Part shown: positions 7,584 to 16,649 of the stretch, piece by piece
Layout: each line of letters begins with the position of its first letter
How positions within the stretch are numbered: the first letter of the stretch is position 1
Assembly: GCF_043641555.1 (NCBI RefSeq)
Contig: NZ_JBHZRJ010000002.1
Location: 434,001 to 498,000, forward strand
Source: Saccharospirillum alexandrii_A
GTDB taxonomy: Bacteria; Pseudomonadota; Gammaproteobacteria; Pseudomonadales; Natronospirillaceae
DNA: 64,000 nt
Reading direction: 5' to 3'
Notes under the pieces: generated by a model
Told to the model about the DNA's origin: nothing
The model's input: only the letters and a program-made list of their open reading frames with translations
The model's database searches: none
Translations under genes and position numbers: made by a program

Positions 7584-8705
7584 TTATAAAACCGCCTTGG
7601 GGTATGACCCGAGCACCTTGACTTCAACCGCCTTTTCACGAATCTCAGCCAGCGCCCGCTGAACGTTCTCGCTGCCAAGGTGGCCGGAAAAATCGATAAA
7701 GAACACGTAGGTCCAGTTACCCGAGGGCGATGGCCGGGTTTCCAGCCGGGTCATATCAACGTTGTGGTCATTGAAGGGCCGCAGCAAATGGTAGAGTGCA
7801 CCCGGCTCATTACGCATCGAGACTACGATGGACGTTTTATCTTCACCGGAGGTGCCCACCTCTTCGGTGCCAATGATCAGGAACCGGGTCGAATTGTCGG
7901 GCGAGTCTTCAATCTTTTGCTCAATGATGTCCAGGTCGTAAAGACTGGCCGCCATTTCACCGGCGATCGCTGCCGAGTTCCACTCTCCGTGCACCCGACG
8001 CGCCGCCTCGGCATTGCTGTTAACGGCGATGCGCTCGGCCATCGGCATGTGGGCATCGAGCCATTTGCGGCACTGCGCCAGTGATTGCTGATGGCTGTAA
8101 ATGCGTGAAATTTTACCGCGCTGGGTATTGGGCCCAACCATCAGGTGATGATGAATGCGCAGCTCAACTTCACCGCAAATTTTTAGATTTGAGTTGATGA
8201 AGGTATCCAGGGTGTGGTTCACCACGCCTTCCGTTGAGTTTTCGACCGGAACCACACCATACTTGCAGGCGCCGGCTTCGACTTCGCGGAAAACCTCATC
8301 GATGGCAGGCATGGGCTTGGATTGCACCCACTGGCCAAAATGCTTCAGCGTTGCTTGCTGCGTGAAGGTGCCTTCCGGACCGAGGTAGGCCACTTCAAGC
8401 GGCTTCTCAAGCGCCAGGCACGCTGACATAATTTCGCGAAACAACCGCGCCATGTCTTCATTACCCAGCGGGCCCTGGTTGCGCTCCATCACCCGGGTCA
8501 GCACCTGGGCTTCACGCTCGGGGCGATAAAAAACGGCATTGTCCGGATCGGCCTTGAGTTTCACATCGGCAACTTTTAACGCGCAATGCGCCCGGGCAGA
8601 AATACGCTCCAGAATTTCCAGATCGAGACGGTCAATGACCTCGCGCAACTGCGCCAGATCGAGCGAATCGATTTCATCAGCTTTGGGGGGACGTTGCTCA
8701 GCCAT
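7584..8705 (-). CDS. pheA: Chorismate mutase / prephenate dehydratase (P-protein)
   Basis: Commits chorismate to phenylalanine. The 373 residues comprise a chorismate mutase domain (about 12-100; LREVIDRLDLEILERI), a prephenate dehydratase domain (about 105-285; AYLGPEGTFTQQA, VPVENSTEGVV) and a C-terminal ACT regulatory domain (about 295-373; EPGALYHLL and TRLETRP, a variant of the usual ESRP phenylalanine-binding motif). Its start overlaps the end of serC by 8 bases. The order serC-pheA-tyrA/aroA indicates one amino-acid operon. Confidence 0.97.
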   Translation of the reverse strand: MAEQRPPKADEIDSLDLAQLREVIDRLDLEILERISARAHCALKVADVKLKADPDNAVFYRPEREAQVLTRVMERNQGPLGNEDMARLFREIMSACLALEKPLEVAYLGPEGTFTQQATLKHFGQWVQSKPMPAIDEVFREVEAGACKYGVVPVENSTEGVVNHTLDTFINSNLKICGEVELRIHHHLMVGPNTQRGKISRIYSHQQSLAQCRKWLDAHMPMAERIAVNSNAEAARRVHGEWNSAAIAGEMAASLYDLDIIEQKIEDSPDNSTRFLIIGTEEVGTSGEDKTSIVVSMRNEPGALYHLLRPFNDHNVDMTRLETRPSPSGNWTYVFFIDFSGHLGSENVQRALAEIREKAVEVKVLGSYPKAVL

Positions 8706-9780
8706 GACGTTGCTCGAACTCCTTCATATAAGAGACCAGCGCTTCAACGCCCGCCAGCGGCATGGCGTTGTAGATGCTGGCGCGCATACCACCCACACTG
8801 CGATGGCCCTGCAAATTGTAAAGCCCGGCTTCCTGAGCGCCAGCCAGGAAGGTATCGTTCAATCGCTCATCCGCCAGTATAAAGGGCACATTCATGCGCG
8901 AACGGTGCGGGGTCGAAATCGGATTGGAATAGAAACCGCTGTCATCGATGACCCGATACAGCAAGCCGGATTTTTCGGCATTCAACCGCTCAAATGCCTC
9001 GACTCCGCCCTGGCTCTCGAGCCATTCGAACACCAGATTCGCCAGGTAGATGGCGAAGGTCGGCGGTGTGTTAACCATCGACCCGTTCTCGGCCTGAGCC
9101 TGATAGTCGAGCAAGGAGGGGGTACCCGGCAACGCCTTGCCCAATAGCGAACGGCGCACTATCACCAGTGTCAGACCGGCCGGGCCAATGTTCTTCTGGG
9201 CGCCGGCGTAAATCAGATCGAAGTCGTTAACATCAATGGTTTTCGACAAAATGCAGGACGACATGTCCGCGACCAGCGGCACAGAACCCGAGTCCGGCAC
9301 GTAATCGAACTCGACACCTCCAATGGTCTCATTGGGGGTGTAATGCAAATAGGCAGCATCCGGGCTTGCAGTGAATTCATCGGCGCGCACGGCCCGAAGA
9401 TAGTTTTCGGTTTTTGTCGATGCCAGCACCCGGGCTTCACCGTAACGGGCGGCTTCTTTGATGGCCTTGACCGACCAGGTCCCGGTATCAAGAAACTCGG
9501 CTGCGCCACCACGCCCCATCAGGTTCATGGGCACACAGGAAAACTGCAAGGTGGCACCGCCCTGAACAAAGAGCACGGCAAAGTCGTCGGAAACGCCCAG
9601 CAAGCGCCGCAACCGGGATTCAGCCGAAGTCAGCACGCCGACAAACTCGTCAGACCGGTGCGACAACTCCATCACCGACATGCCGGTGCCCTGCCACTCC
9701 ATCAATTCCTGTTGCGCCCGCTGCATCACGGCATCGGGTAGCATCGCAGGCCCAGAACAAAAATTGTATCCCCGGGTCAT
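8698..9780 (-). CDS. serC: Phosphoserine aminotransferase
   Basis: A PLP enzyme of serine and pyridoxine synthesis, 360 residues, the normal length. It begins MTRGYNFCSGPAMLP and carries the PLP lysine in YAGAQKNIGPAGL and the C-terminal GHRSVGGMRASIYNAM. It starts 57 bases after the gyrA stop and overlaps pheA, so it heads the aromatic amino-acid operon. Confidence 0.98.
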   Translation of the reverse strand: MTRGYNFCSGPAMLPDAVMQRAQQELMEWQGTGMSVMELSHRSDEFVGVLTSAESRLRRLLGVSDDFAVLFVQGGATLQFSCVPMNLMGRGGAAEFLDTGTWSVKAIKEAARYGEARVLASTKTENYLRAVRADEFTASPDAAYLHYTPNETIGGVEFDYVPDSGSVPLVADMSSCILSKTIDVNDFDLIYAGAQKNIGPAGLTLVIVRRSLLGKALPGTPSLLDYQAQAENGSMVNTPPTFAIYLANLVFEWLESQGGVEAFERLNAEKSGLLYRVIDDSGFYSNPISTPHRSRMNVPFILADERLNDTFLAGAQEAGLYNLQGHRSVGGMRASIYNAMPLAGVEALVSYMKEFEQRHG

Positions 9781-9836
9781 CGCTCGCGTTCCTGGTCTGA
9801 TTAATCATGCCGTCTAACCGACGGCGTTGTTCACTA

Positions 9837-12503
9837 TTATTGCGGATCTTCGGGATCCGTATCGTCCGCAATGTCACCTGCATCGTCCGGGTCATTACCA
9901 TCCGGCTCGCCCGGTGAGGCGGCAACGATCTCTGAATCCGGCGTCTCGGCGACGTCGAGAACCGACTCGTCTTCAGCAGGCTCTTCAATGCGTTCGATAC
10001 TGACCAGGTGCTCGTCATCGGCCAGACGAATCAGAGTAACACCCTGGGTGTTACGGCTGAGTACGGAAATGCCCTCAACCGAGGTGCGCACCAGCGTGCC
10101 CTGGTCGCTGATCAACATGACTTCATCGCCATCAAAGACCTGCTTCGCGCCCACCAGTGCCCCATTGCGTTCGCTGGTAACCATGGCTATCACACCCTGG
10201 GTACCGCGGCCCTTGGTCGGGAATTCGCTGATGTCCGTGCGCTTGCCATAACCACGCTCAGAAGCCGTGATGATGGTGCCACCCGCCTGTGGAATGATGA
10301 GTGAAATAACAGACTGGCCAGCACCCAAACGAATGCCGCGTACGCCGCGCGCGGTGCGGCCCATGGCACGAACATGATCTTCACTGAAACGGACCACCTT
10401 GCCCGCGTCGGACAACAGCATGACTTCTTTCTTGCCATCGGTCAGTGCGACTCCGACCAGGCGGTCACCCTCGTCCAGGGACAAAGCGATCAAACCGGCT
10501 GAGCGCGGCCGCGAGAACGCATCCAGTGTCGTCTTTTTAACGGTACCACTGGCGGTCGCCATGAAGATGAAGTGATCGGCATCGTAATTACGAATAGGCA
10601 GAATAGCCGTCACCCGCTCATCAGGCTCCAGCGGCAACAAATTCACCATCGGTCGACCGCGAGCGTTTCGACTGGCTTGCGGAATCTCAAAGACACGCAG
10701 CCAATACACCTTACCTCGATTGCTGAAACACAACACGGTGTCGTGGGTGTTGGCGACCAGCAAATGCTCAATAAAGTCGTCATCTTTCAGGGCAGACGCC
10801 GAACGGCCTTTACCGCCACGACGCTGTGCTTCGTAGTCAGTCAACGGCTGCGTCTTGGCGTAACCGCCGTGGGAAATGGTGACCACCATGTCTTCTTCGG
10901 TGATCAGATCTTCCATCGACAAATCGAGCCGGCTGGCGATAATTTCGGATTTCCGCTCGTCACCGTACTGGGCTTTCACTTCCAGCAATTCTTCGTGAAT
11001 GACTTCCATCAGGCGCTCGTAGCTGTCGAGAATGCGCAGCAGTTCGCCAATGGTGTCGATAATCTGCTTGTACTCGCCAATCAGCTTCTCGTGTTCCAGA
11101 CCGGTCAGCTTCTGCAGACGCATGTCGAGAATTTGCTGAGCCTGTTCGGGCGACAAATGGTAGCGGTTGTCGTGCACACCGAATTGCTCGTCAAGGTCCT
11201 CAGGGCGGGAAATATCGGAACCGGCACGCTCCAGCATGGCCGATACCTCACCCAGTTCCCAGCTTTGCGAGAGCATCCGTTCTTTGGCTTCCGCACCGGT
11301 GGCAGAACCGCGAATCAGCTCGATCATCCGGTCGATGTTGGCCAGCGCAATCGCCAGACCTTCCAGAATATGGCCGCGTTGCCGGGCTTTTCGCAGTTCG
11401 AAAATGGTCCGGCGCGTCACCACTTCACGGCGGTGACGGATAAAGGCTTCCAGCAGCTCTTTCAGGTTCAGAATGCGCGGCTGGCCATCGACCAGCGCCA
11501 CGGTATTGATGCCGAATACGGTTTCCAGCTGGGTCTGGGCGTACAGGTTGTTCAGAACCACATCGCCGGACTCGCCGCGCTTCAGGTCGATGGCGATGCG
11601 CAAGCCGTCTTTGTCGGACTCGTCACGCAGTTCAGAAATGCCTTCAATCTTCTTCTCTTTTACCAGGTCGGCAATCTTCTCGATCAGCCGGGCCTTGTTC
11701 ACCTGGTAGGGAATTTCATGAACGATGATGCTTTCGCGGCTGGTTTTCGGGTCAACAACGACTTCAGCGCGAGCCCGAATATAAATGCGCCCGCGACCGG
11801 TGCGGTAGGCTTCAACGATGCCCTTGCGACCGTTAATGATGGCGCCGGTCGGGAAATCCGGACCCGTAATGTGTTCCATCAGGTCATCGACCGTCAGTTC
11901 CGGGTTTTCCATCAGCGCCAGGCAGCCCGCAATCACTTCACTGATGTTGTGTGGCGGTATGTTGGTCGCCATACCCACCGCGATGCCCGATGAACCGTTA
12001 ATCAGCAGGTTGGGCACGCGGGTCGGCAGTACTTCGGGGATCAGTTCGGTGCCGTCGTAGTTTTCAACGAAATCGACGGTTTCTTTTTCCAGGTCGGCCA
12101 GTAAGTCGTGCGCCAGCCGCTCCATCCGGATTTCGGTGTAACGCATGGCGGCGGCCGAGTCACCGTCGACCGAGCCAAAGTTACCCTGACCATCGACCAG
12201 GGTGTAGCGCATGGCAAAGTCCTGCGCCATCCGCACGATGGTGTCGTAGACAGCAGAGTCACCATGGGGGTGATACTTACCAATGACGTCACCGACCACA
12301 CGGGCGGATTTTTTGTAGGGTTTGTTCCAGTCATTACCCAACACGCTCATGGCAAAGAGCACGCGGCGGTGCACTGGTTTCAGGCCATCGCGTACATCGG
12401 GCAATGCCCGCCCGACAATCACGCTCATCGCGTAGTCGAGGTAAGACTGTTTCAGTTCCTCTTCGATATTAACGTTGAGGATTTCTTTGGCTAGCTCACC
12501 CAT
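9837..12503 (-). CDS. gyrA: DNA gyrase subunit A
   Basis: The 888-residue product is the breakage-reunion subunit of DNA gyrase. The catalytic tyrosine is in AAMRYTEIRM. The quinolone-determining region reads GKYHPHGDSAVYDTIVRMAQ, with serine and aspartate at the positions equivalent to E. coli 83 and 87, the drug-sensitive state. The C-terminal half carries the beta-pinwheel repeats, including the GyrA box QRRGGKG. The last 60 or so residues are a strongly acidic tail. The ATG at 12503 is preceded by a weak AGGA. Confidence 0.98.
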   Translation of the reverse strand: MGELAKEILNVNIEEELKQSYLDYAMSVIVGRALPDVRDGLKPVHRRVLFAMSVLGNDWNKPYKKSARVVGDVIGKYHPHGDSAVYDTIVRMAQDFAMRYTLVDGQGNFGSVDGDSAAAMRYTEIRMERLAHDLLADLEKETVDFVENYDGTELIPEVLPTRVPNLLINGSSGIAVGMATNIPPHNISEVIAGCLALMENPELTVDDLMEHITGPDFPTGAIINGRKGIVEAYRTGRGRIYIRARAEVVVDPKTSRESIIVHEIPYQVNKARLIEKIADLVKEKKIEGISELRDESDKDGLRIAIDLKRGESGDVVLNNLYAQTQLETVFGINTVALVDGQPRILNLKELLEAFIRHRREVVTRRTIFELRKARQRGHILEGLAIALANIDRMIELIRGSATGAEAKERMLSQSWELGEVSAMLERAGSDISRPEDLDEQFGVHDNRYHLSPEQAQQILDMRLQKLTGLEHEKLIGEYKQIIDTIGELLRILDSYERLMEVIHEELLEVKAQYGDERKSEIIASRLDLSMEDLITEEDMVVTISHGGYAKTQPLTDYEAQRRGGKGRSASALKDDDFIEHLLVANTHDTVLCFSNRGKVYWLRVFEIPQASRNARGRPMVNLLPLEPDERVTAILPIRNYDADHFIFMATASGTVKKTTLDAFSRPRSAGLIALSLDEGDRLVGVALTDGKKEVMLLSDAGKVVRFSEDHVRAMGRTARGVRGIRLGAGQSVISLIIPQAGGTIITASERGYGKRTDISEFPTKGRGTQGVIAMVTSERNGALVGAKQVFDGDEVMLISDQGTLVRTSVEGISVLSRNTQGVTLIRLADDEHLVSIERIEEPAEDESVLDVAETPDSEIVAASPGEPDGNDPDDAGDIADDTDPEDPQ

Positions 12504-12835
12504 GCGGTACCGTATCCTTTATGTTCAGTCAGTCGCTCTGCTGCGGCCTGAAGCCGGTGCCTGAGCGGCGTAAAACAGGGCGAAATCATACCACAAATCA
12601 ATGAGATAGATAGCCATCCGCCGGGCAGAGAGACTGGTTGCCAGCCGCTGTGCAGGCTCGGATTCTGACCACCTTCCAGCCACCCACTGGTGATCGAACG
12701 CCCAAGCCACTAGAATGCCGCATTAATCTGACTCATCAGACAGGTCCCGGTCGGTGCCAGCAGCTCGCAACGACACAGGACACCGGGTCACCCGAGTCGA
12801 AACCACATCGAACTTCGCTAAACAGGCAGACCTTC
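12504..12835. other. Divergent gyrA/mtaD intergenic region
   Basis: 332 bases between divergent genes. It holds the predicted extended -10 element of gyrA (12585-12593). No convincing promoter for the plus-strand mtaD and no small gene could be seen. In pseudomonads mtnA lies at this junction; it is absent here. Confidence 0.6.
12585..12593 (-). promoter_or_regulatory. Predicted extended -10 promoter of gyrA
   Basis: The minus strand reads TGGTATGAT, an extended -10 element (TGN plus TATGAT), about 82 bases upstream of the gyrA ATG. No good -35 is present, as often with extended -10 and supercoiling-controlled promoters. Confidence 0.5.
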
Positions 12836-14155
12836 ATGCAAACAGTCGACACCCTTATCCACGCCCGCTGGATCATTCCCGTTAACCCGGCCCGCGACGT
12901 TCTGGTCGATCACAGCCTGGCGGTCAAAGACGGCAAGATCGCTGCCATACTCCCCACCGCAGACGCCAACGCCCAATACCAGGCCACCGATACGCTGGAC
13001 CTGGGTGAACAGGCGCTGATACCCGGCTTTATCAATGCCCATGGCCACGCCGCCATGTCGCTGTTTCGCGGCCTGGGCGACGACCTGGAGCTGATGACCT
13101 GGCTCAACGATCACATCTGGCCGGCCGAAGGGGCCTGGGTGGGTGAAGATTTCGTGGGTGACGGCACCGAACTGGCCATCGCCGAGATGATTCGCTCCGG
13201 CACCACTACCTTTGCCGACAACTACTTCTTTCCGGATTCGGCCGCCCAGCGCGTCGAAAAAGCCGGTGTGCGTGCCCAGTTCTCGTTCTCTGTTATCGAC
13301 TTCCCGACCAACTGGGCCAAGACTCCGGATGAGCACATTGATCTGGGCATGGAGCTGGTTGCCAAATACAAAGACAGCAAACTGGTCAAAATGATGTTCG
13401 GCCCGCATGCGCCCTACACCTGCTCGGATGAACCTCTGACCCGCATTCGTGATCTGGCCAAAGAACACCAGTTGATGATCCAGATGCACGTGCACGAGAC
13501 CCAGACCGAAGTCGACGGTGAGATCGAAAAACGCGGCAACCGCCCGGTACGTCGCCTGCGCGAGCTCGGCCTGCTGACCGACCAGTTCCAGGCCGTTCAC
13601 ATGACCGCCCTCAATGAAGACGACATTAACGACATCGCTGAGACTGGCGCGCACATCATTCACTGCCCCGAATCCAACCTGAAGCTCGCCAGCGGTTTCT
13701 GTCCGGTCGATGCGTTGCAGAAACGCGGCGTGAACGTAGCGCTGGGCACCGACGGCGCAGCCAGTAACAACGACCTCGACATGATGAGCGAGATGCGCAC
13801 CGCCGCCATTCTGGCCAAGGCCGTCAGCCAGAGCGCCACCGCCCTGCCCGCCTATGAAGCGCTGGCCATGGCTACCCTGAACGGCGCCAAAGCCATGGGC
13901 TGGGATCAGGACATCGGCAGCCTGGAAGTCGGCAAAGAAGCTGACATCACCGCCATTCGCCTCGATGATCTGGAAAGCCAGCCCATTTACGACCCGGTGT
14001 CACACATTGTGTATGCGTCCAGTCGCGACCAGGTCACCAACGTCTGGGTCAGTGGCAAGCGCCTGCTGAACGATCGTGAGCTGACGACGCTCGACAAGGA
14101 CGCTATCATGGCCAACGCTCGTCAGTGGCGTGACCGCATCGCTGCCGGCAAATAA
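12836..14155 (+). CDS. mtaD: Amidohydrolase, probable methylthioadenosine / S-adenosylhomocysteine deaminase
   Basis: A 439-residue metal-dependent amidohydrolase of the TRZ/ATZ group. Metal and substrate motifs are present: PGFINAHGHAAMS (residues ~60-72), MQMHVHETQTE, HCPESNLKLASG and LGTDGAASNND. The pseudomonad homologue in the same position beside ubiG deaminates 5'-methylthioadenosine, so a role in MTA salvage is the best inference; a related purine-analogue deaminase is possible. The start is ATG 12836 (MQTVDTLIHARWIIPV); the open frame continues 66 codons upstream without similarity to the family. Confidence 0.85.
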   Translation: MQTVDTLIHARWIIPVNPARDVLVDHSLAVKDGKIAAILPTADANAQYQATDTLDLGEQALIPGFINAHGHAAMSLFRGLGDDLELMTWLNDHIWPAEGAWVGEDFVGDGTELAIAEMIRSGTTTFADNYFFPDSAAQRVEKAGVRAQFSFSVIDFPTNWAKTPDEHIDLGMELVAKYKDSKLVKMMFGPHAPYTCSDEPLTRIRDLAKEHQLMIQMHVHETQTEVDGEIEKRGNRPVRRLRELGLLTDQFQAVHMTALNEDDINDIAETGAHIIHCPESNLKLASGFCPVDALQKRGVNVALGTDGAASNNDLDMMSEMRTAAILAKAVSQSATALPAYEALAMATLNGAKAMGWDQDIGSLEVGKEADITAIRLDDLESQPIYDPVSHIVYASSRDQVTNVWVSGKRLLNDRELTTLDKDAIMANARQWRDRIAAGK

Positions 14156-14265
14156 ACAAGCCAGCGGCTTCGCCCCGTGCTGCACTCCTCAGGGTTCAGC
14201 GGCACGGACGCGACACTCGTAATCATCCCGCCGGATGGCTCCAGAAACCTGATGCAGGAAACACC

Positions 14266-14976
14266 GTGACGCACAACGTTGACCCGTCTGAAATCGCCAA
14301 ATTCGAAGCCCTGGCCAGTCGCTGGTGGGATCCGGACTCTGAGTTCAAGCCACTGCACGCCATGAACCCGGTACGCGCCGGCTACATCGACGAACACCTG
14401 AACATCGCCGGTAAAACCGTACTCGACATCGGCTGCGGTGGCGGCATTTTAACTGAAGCGCTGGCTCACCGCGGCGCCCGGGTTACCGGCATCGACATGA
14501 CCGATGCACCCTTAAAAGTCGCGCGCTTGCATGCACTCGACAGCGGACTCGAAGGCATAGACTACCGGCAAATGACCGCCGAAGCCCTGGCCGAGGAAGC
14601 CCCGGGCCAGTTCGACGCCATCACCTGCATGGAAATGCTGGAACACGTGCCCGACCCGACCTCGATCATGGCGGCCATTCAACGCCTGCTCAAGCCGGGT
14701 GGACATGCGTTTTTCTCGACCATCAACCGCAACCCAAAAGCCTGGTTGATGGCGATAGTCGGTGCCGAATATGTACTGCGGCTGCTGCCCAAAGGCACCC
14801 ACGACTACAAAAAACTGATTCGACCGTCGGAATTGAAGCGCTGGGCGGAACAGCACGAATTGAAGGCGCTTGATCTGCGCGGCATTCATTACAACCCGCT
14901 CAGCAACCGTTTCAGCCTGAACACCGATGTGTCCGTCAATTACCTGATGGCCTGCCGCAAAGCGGAAGCCTCATGA
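14266..14976 (+). CDS. ubiG: Ubiquinone biosynthesis O-methyltransferase
   Basis: A SAM-dependent O-methyltransferase acting at two steps of ubiquinone synthesis. The 236 residues have the family N-terminus (FEALASRWWDPDSEFKPLH), motif I VLDIGCGGGILTE and the later ITCMEMLEHVPDP and RNPKAWL segments. It starts with GTG preceded by an AGGA site. Its TGA overlaps the ATG of the next gene. Confidence 0.97.
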   Translation: MTHNVDPSEIAKFEALASRWWDPDSEFKPLHAMNPVRAGYIDEHLNIAGKTVLDIGCGGGILTEALAHRGARVTGIDMTDAPLKVARLHALDSGLEGIDYRQMTAEALAEEAPGQFDAITCMEMLEHVPDPTSIMAAIQRLLKPGGHAFFSTINRNPKAWLMAIVGAEYVLRLLPKGTHDYKKLIRPSELKRWAEQHELKALDLRGIHYNPLSNRFSLNTDVSVNYLMACRKAEAS

Positions 14977-15641
14977 CGGCACGCAAAGGCCTGCTGTTTG
15001 ATCTCGACGGCACCCTGCTCGATTCCGCACCGGCCTTCATGGCCGCCATGGATGCCTATGCGGATCAGGTCGGGTTACCGCGGCTGACCGAACACCGCGA
15101 GCACTTCGCTTCCGCCGGTGCCCGGGCCGCGATCCGCGAGATTCATCAGATGACCACCGAGCACCCCCGGTTTCATCAGCGGCGGGCCGACTTCCTGGCC
15201 CTGTTTCTGGACACACCGGTTACCCTGAACAGCTGGTACCCGGGCATCCGCGACTGGCTACTGGAGCTCAACCGCGACGGCATTCCCTGGGGCATCGTGA
15301 CCAATAAACCGCGACCCCATACCGAGAAAGTGCTGGCGGAGCTGCTCGAACTGGAACCACCGGCCCTGGTGTGCCAGGGCGACCTGCCCACCATCAAGCC
15401 CGACCCGGCCATGCTCTGGGCCGCCAGCGACCAGCTCGGACTGGCACCGGAGCACTGCCTTTACGCCGGTGATCACGAGCGCGATGTTCAGGCTGGTCAG
15501 GCCGCCCGAATGCACACCCTGGCCTGCACCTTTGGCTATCTGCATGAAGAAGACCAACCTGATAGCTGGGGTGCTCACGGTCTGGTGCACACCCCGCTTG
15601 AACTGAAACACACAGCAACCCAATGGCTGACACAGACATGA
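14973..15641 (+). CDS. mupP: HAD phosphatase, probable N-acetylmuramic acid 6-phosphate phosphatase
   Basis: The 222-residue haloacid-dehalogenase protein has motif I FDLDGTLLDS, motif II VTNKP and motif IV YAGDHERD. Annotators often call such proteins phosphoglycolate phosphatase (Gph). In pseudomonads the gene between ubiG and the YciK-type SDR is MupP, the MurNAc-6-P phosphatase of peptidoglycan recycling, and synteny here is identical. Specificity is inferred from context only. ATGA overlap with ubiG. Confidence 0.8.
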   Translation: MTARKGLLFDLDGTLLDSAPAFMAAMDAYADQVGLPRLTEHREHFASAGARAAIREIHQMTTEHPRFHQRRADFLALFLDTPVTLNSWYPGIRDWLLELNRDGIPWGIVTNKPRPHTEKVLAELLELEPPALVCQGDLPTIKPDPAMLWAASDQLGLAPEHCLYAGDHERDVQAGQAARMHTLACTFGYLHEEDQPDSWGAHGLVHTPLELKHTATQWLTQT

Positions 15642-16447
15642 CACAACCGGAACCCGGCACACTGCTTTCCCGCACCGACCTCACTCTGGATCTCCTGCAC
15701 CAGGCCCAAACCAGCGATGCCCTGGCCGGCCAGGTGATTGTTGTCACCGGAGCCGGTGACGGCATTGGCAAGGCCGCCGCCCTGGATTTTGCCAGCGCCG
15801 GTGCCCAGGTGGTGCTGATTGGCCGCACCCAGGAAAAACTCGAAGCGGTGTACGATCAGATTGAAGCCACCACCCAGACCGAACCGATCATCCTGCCGCT
15901 CGACCTGAATGAACTGACCACCGAGTCGGCTCAGGAACTGGCCCACGGCATCGAGCAAACCTACGGCCGGCTCGATGGCCTGTTGCTCAACGCCTCGTTG
16001 CTCGGCGATAAAATGTCCATCGCTCAGTACCCGCCGAAGGTCTGGAGCTCGGTGATGAACGTTAATCTTAACAGTGCCTTCCATATGACGCAGGCACTGC
16101 TGCCACTGCTCGAAGCTGGTCCGAACGGCCGCATTATCTACACCACCTCGAGTGTGGGTCGTGAAGGCCGGGCCTACTGGGGTGCCTACGCCGTCTCCAA
16201 ATTCGCTACCGAGGGGCTGATGCAAACCCTGGCGGATGAACTGCAGAACACTTCCCGCGTTCGGGTGCACTGCATCAACCCCGGCGGTACTCGCACCGGC
16301 ATGCGTGCCAAGGCTTATCCCGGCGAAGACCCCCAAACCGTGCCGACACCAGAGGTGCACATGCCGCTATACCGCTACTTGCTCAGCCCGAACAGCCAAC
16401 CTTTCAACGGAATATCCTGGGACGCCAGGGATTTTCTGACCCAATAG
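15623..16447 (+). CDS. yciK: YciK-family short-chain dehydrogenase/reductase
   Basis: A 274-residue SDR of unknown substrate. It has the cofactor motif VVTGAGDGIG (residues ~41-50), catalytic serine in TTSSVGREG, and YxxxK in AYAVSKFA. The start at 15623 overlaps mupP by 19 bases. The alternative ATG at 15638 would give an ATGA overlap like that between ubiG and mupP, and neither has a clear Shine-Dalgarno. Always next to ubiG-mupP in pseudomonads. Confidence 0.88.
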   Translation: MADTDMTQPEPGTLLSRTDLTLDLLHQAQTSDALAGQVIVVTGAGDGIGKAAALDFASAGAQVVLIGRTQEKLEAVYDQIEATTQTEPIILPLDLNELTTESAQELAHGIEQTYGRLDGLLLNASLLGDKMSIAQYPPKVWSSVMNVNLNSAFHMTQALLPLLEAGPNGRIIYTTSSVGREGRAYWGAYAVSKFATEGLMQTLADELQNTSRVRVHCINPGGTRTGMRAKAYPGEDPQTVPTPEVHMPLYRYLLSPNSQPFNGISWDARDFLTQ

Positions 16448-16456
16448 CTAAGACCA

Positions 16457-16488
16457 CGCGTCTGCCATGGCGGGGCATGACAGACGCG
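16457..16488 (+). terminator. Terminator-like hairpin after yciK
   Basis: CGCGTCTG and CAGACGCG frame an inner CATG/CATG, forming a 12-pair stem with one mismatch and a short loop just after the yciK stop. No real T run follows (ACAAAATCC), so termination strength is doubtful. Confidence 0.4.
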
Positions 16489-16596
16489 ACAAAATCCCGC
16501 CACTGCCGCTAATCCAAATAGCGGCAACTCTTGTCCGATCCGCCAACGCACTGACGCCACCCGCCTCAAGCCCTTGTTTTATAAAGACTTTTAAAC

Positions 16597-16613
16597 TTGG
16601 CACACTAATCGCT
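16597..16613 (+). promoter_or_regulatory. Candidate sigma-54 promoter before the GGDEF gene
   Basis: TTGGCACACTAATCGCT has GG and GC exactly 12 bases apart, as in the -24/-12 consensus TTGGCAC-N5-TTGC, with TCGC instead of TTGC. It lies about 37 bases before the diguanylate cyclase start, so the RNA start would be close to the gene. Could be chance. Confidence 0.35.
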
Positions 16614-16649
16614 TAAGAAGCGTTAACTCCTGTAATCGGCAACGACATC

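Noticed and set aside
10572..11993. 473-codon plus-strand open frame opposite gyrA
   Set aside because: It lies wholly antisense to an unmistakable gyrA; a long frame opposite GC-rich coding sequence is common and the translation resembles no family.
12818..13663. 281-codon minus-strand frame opposite mtaD
   Set aside because: Antisense shadow of a conserved amidohydrolase gene.
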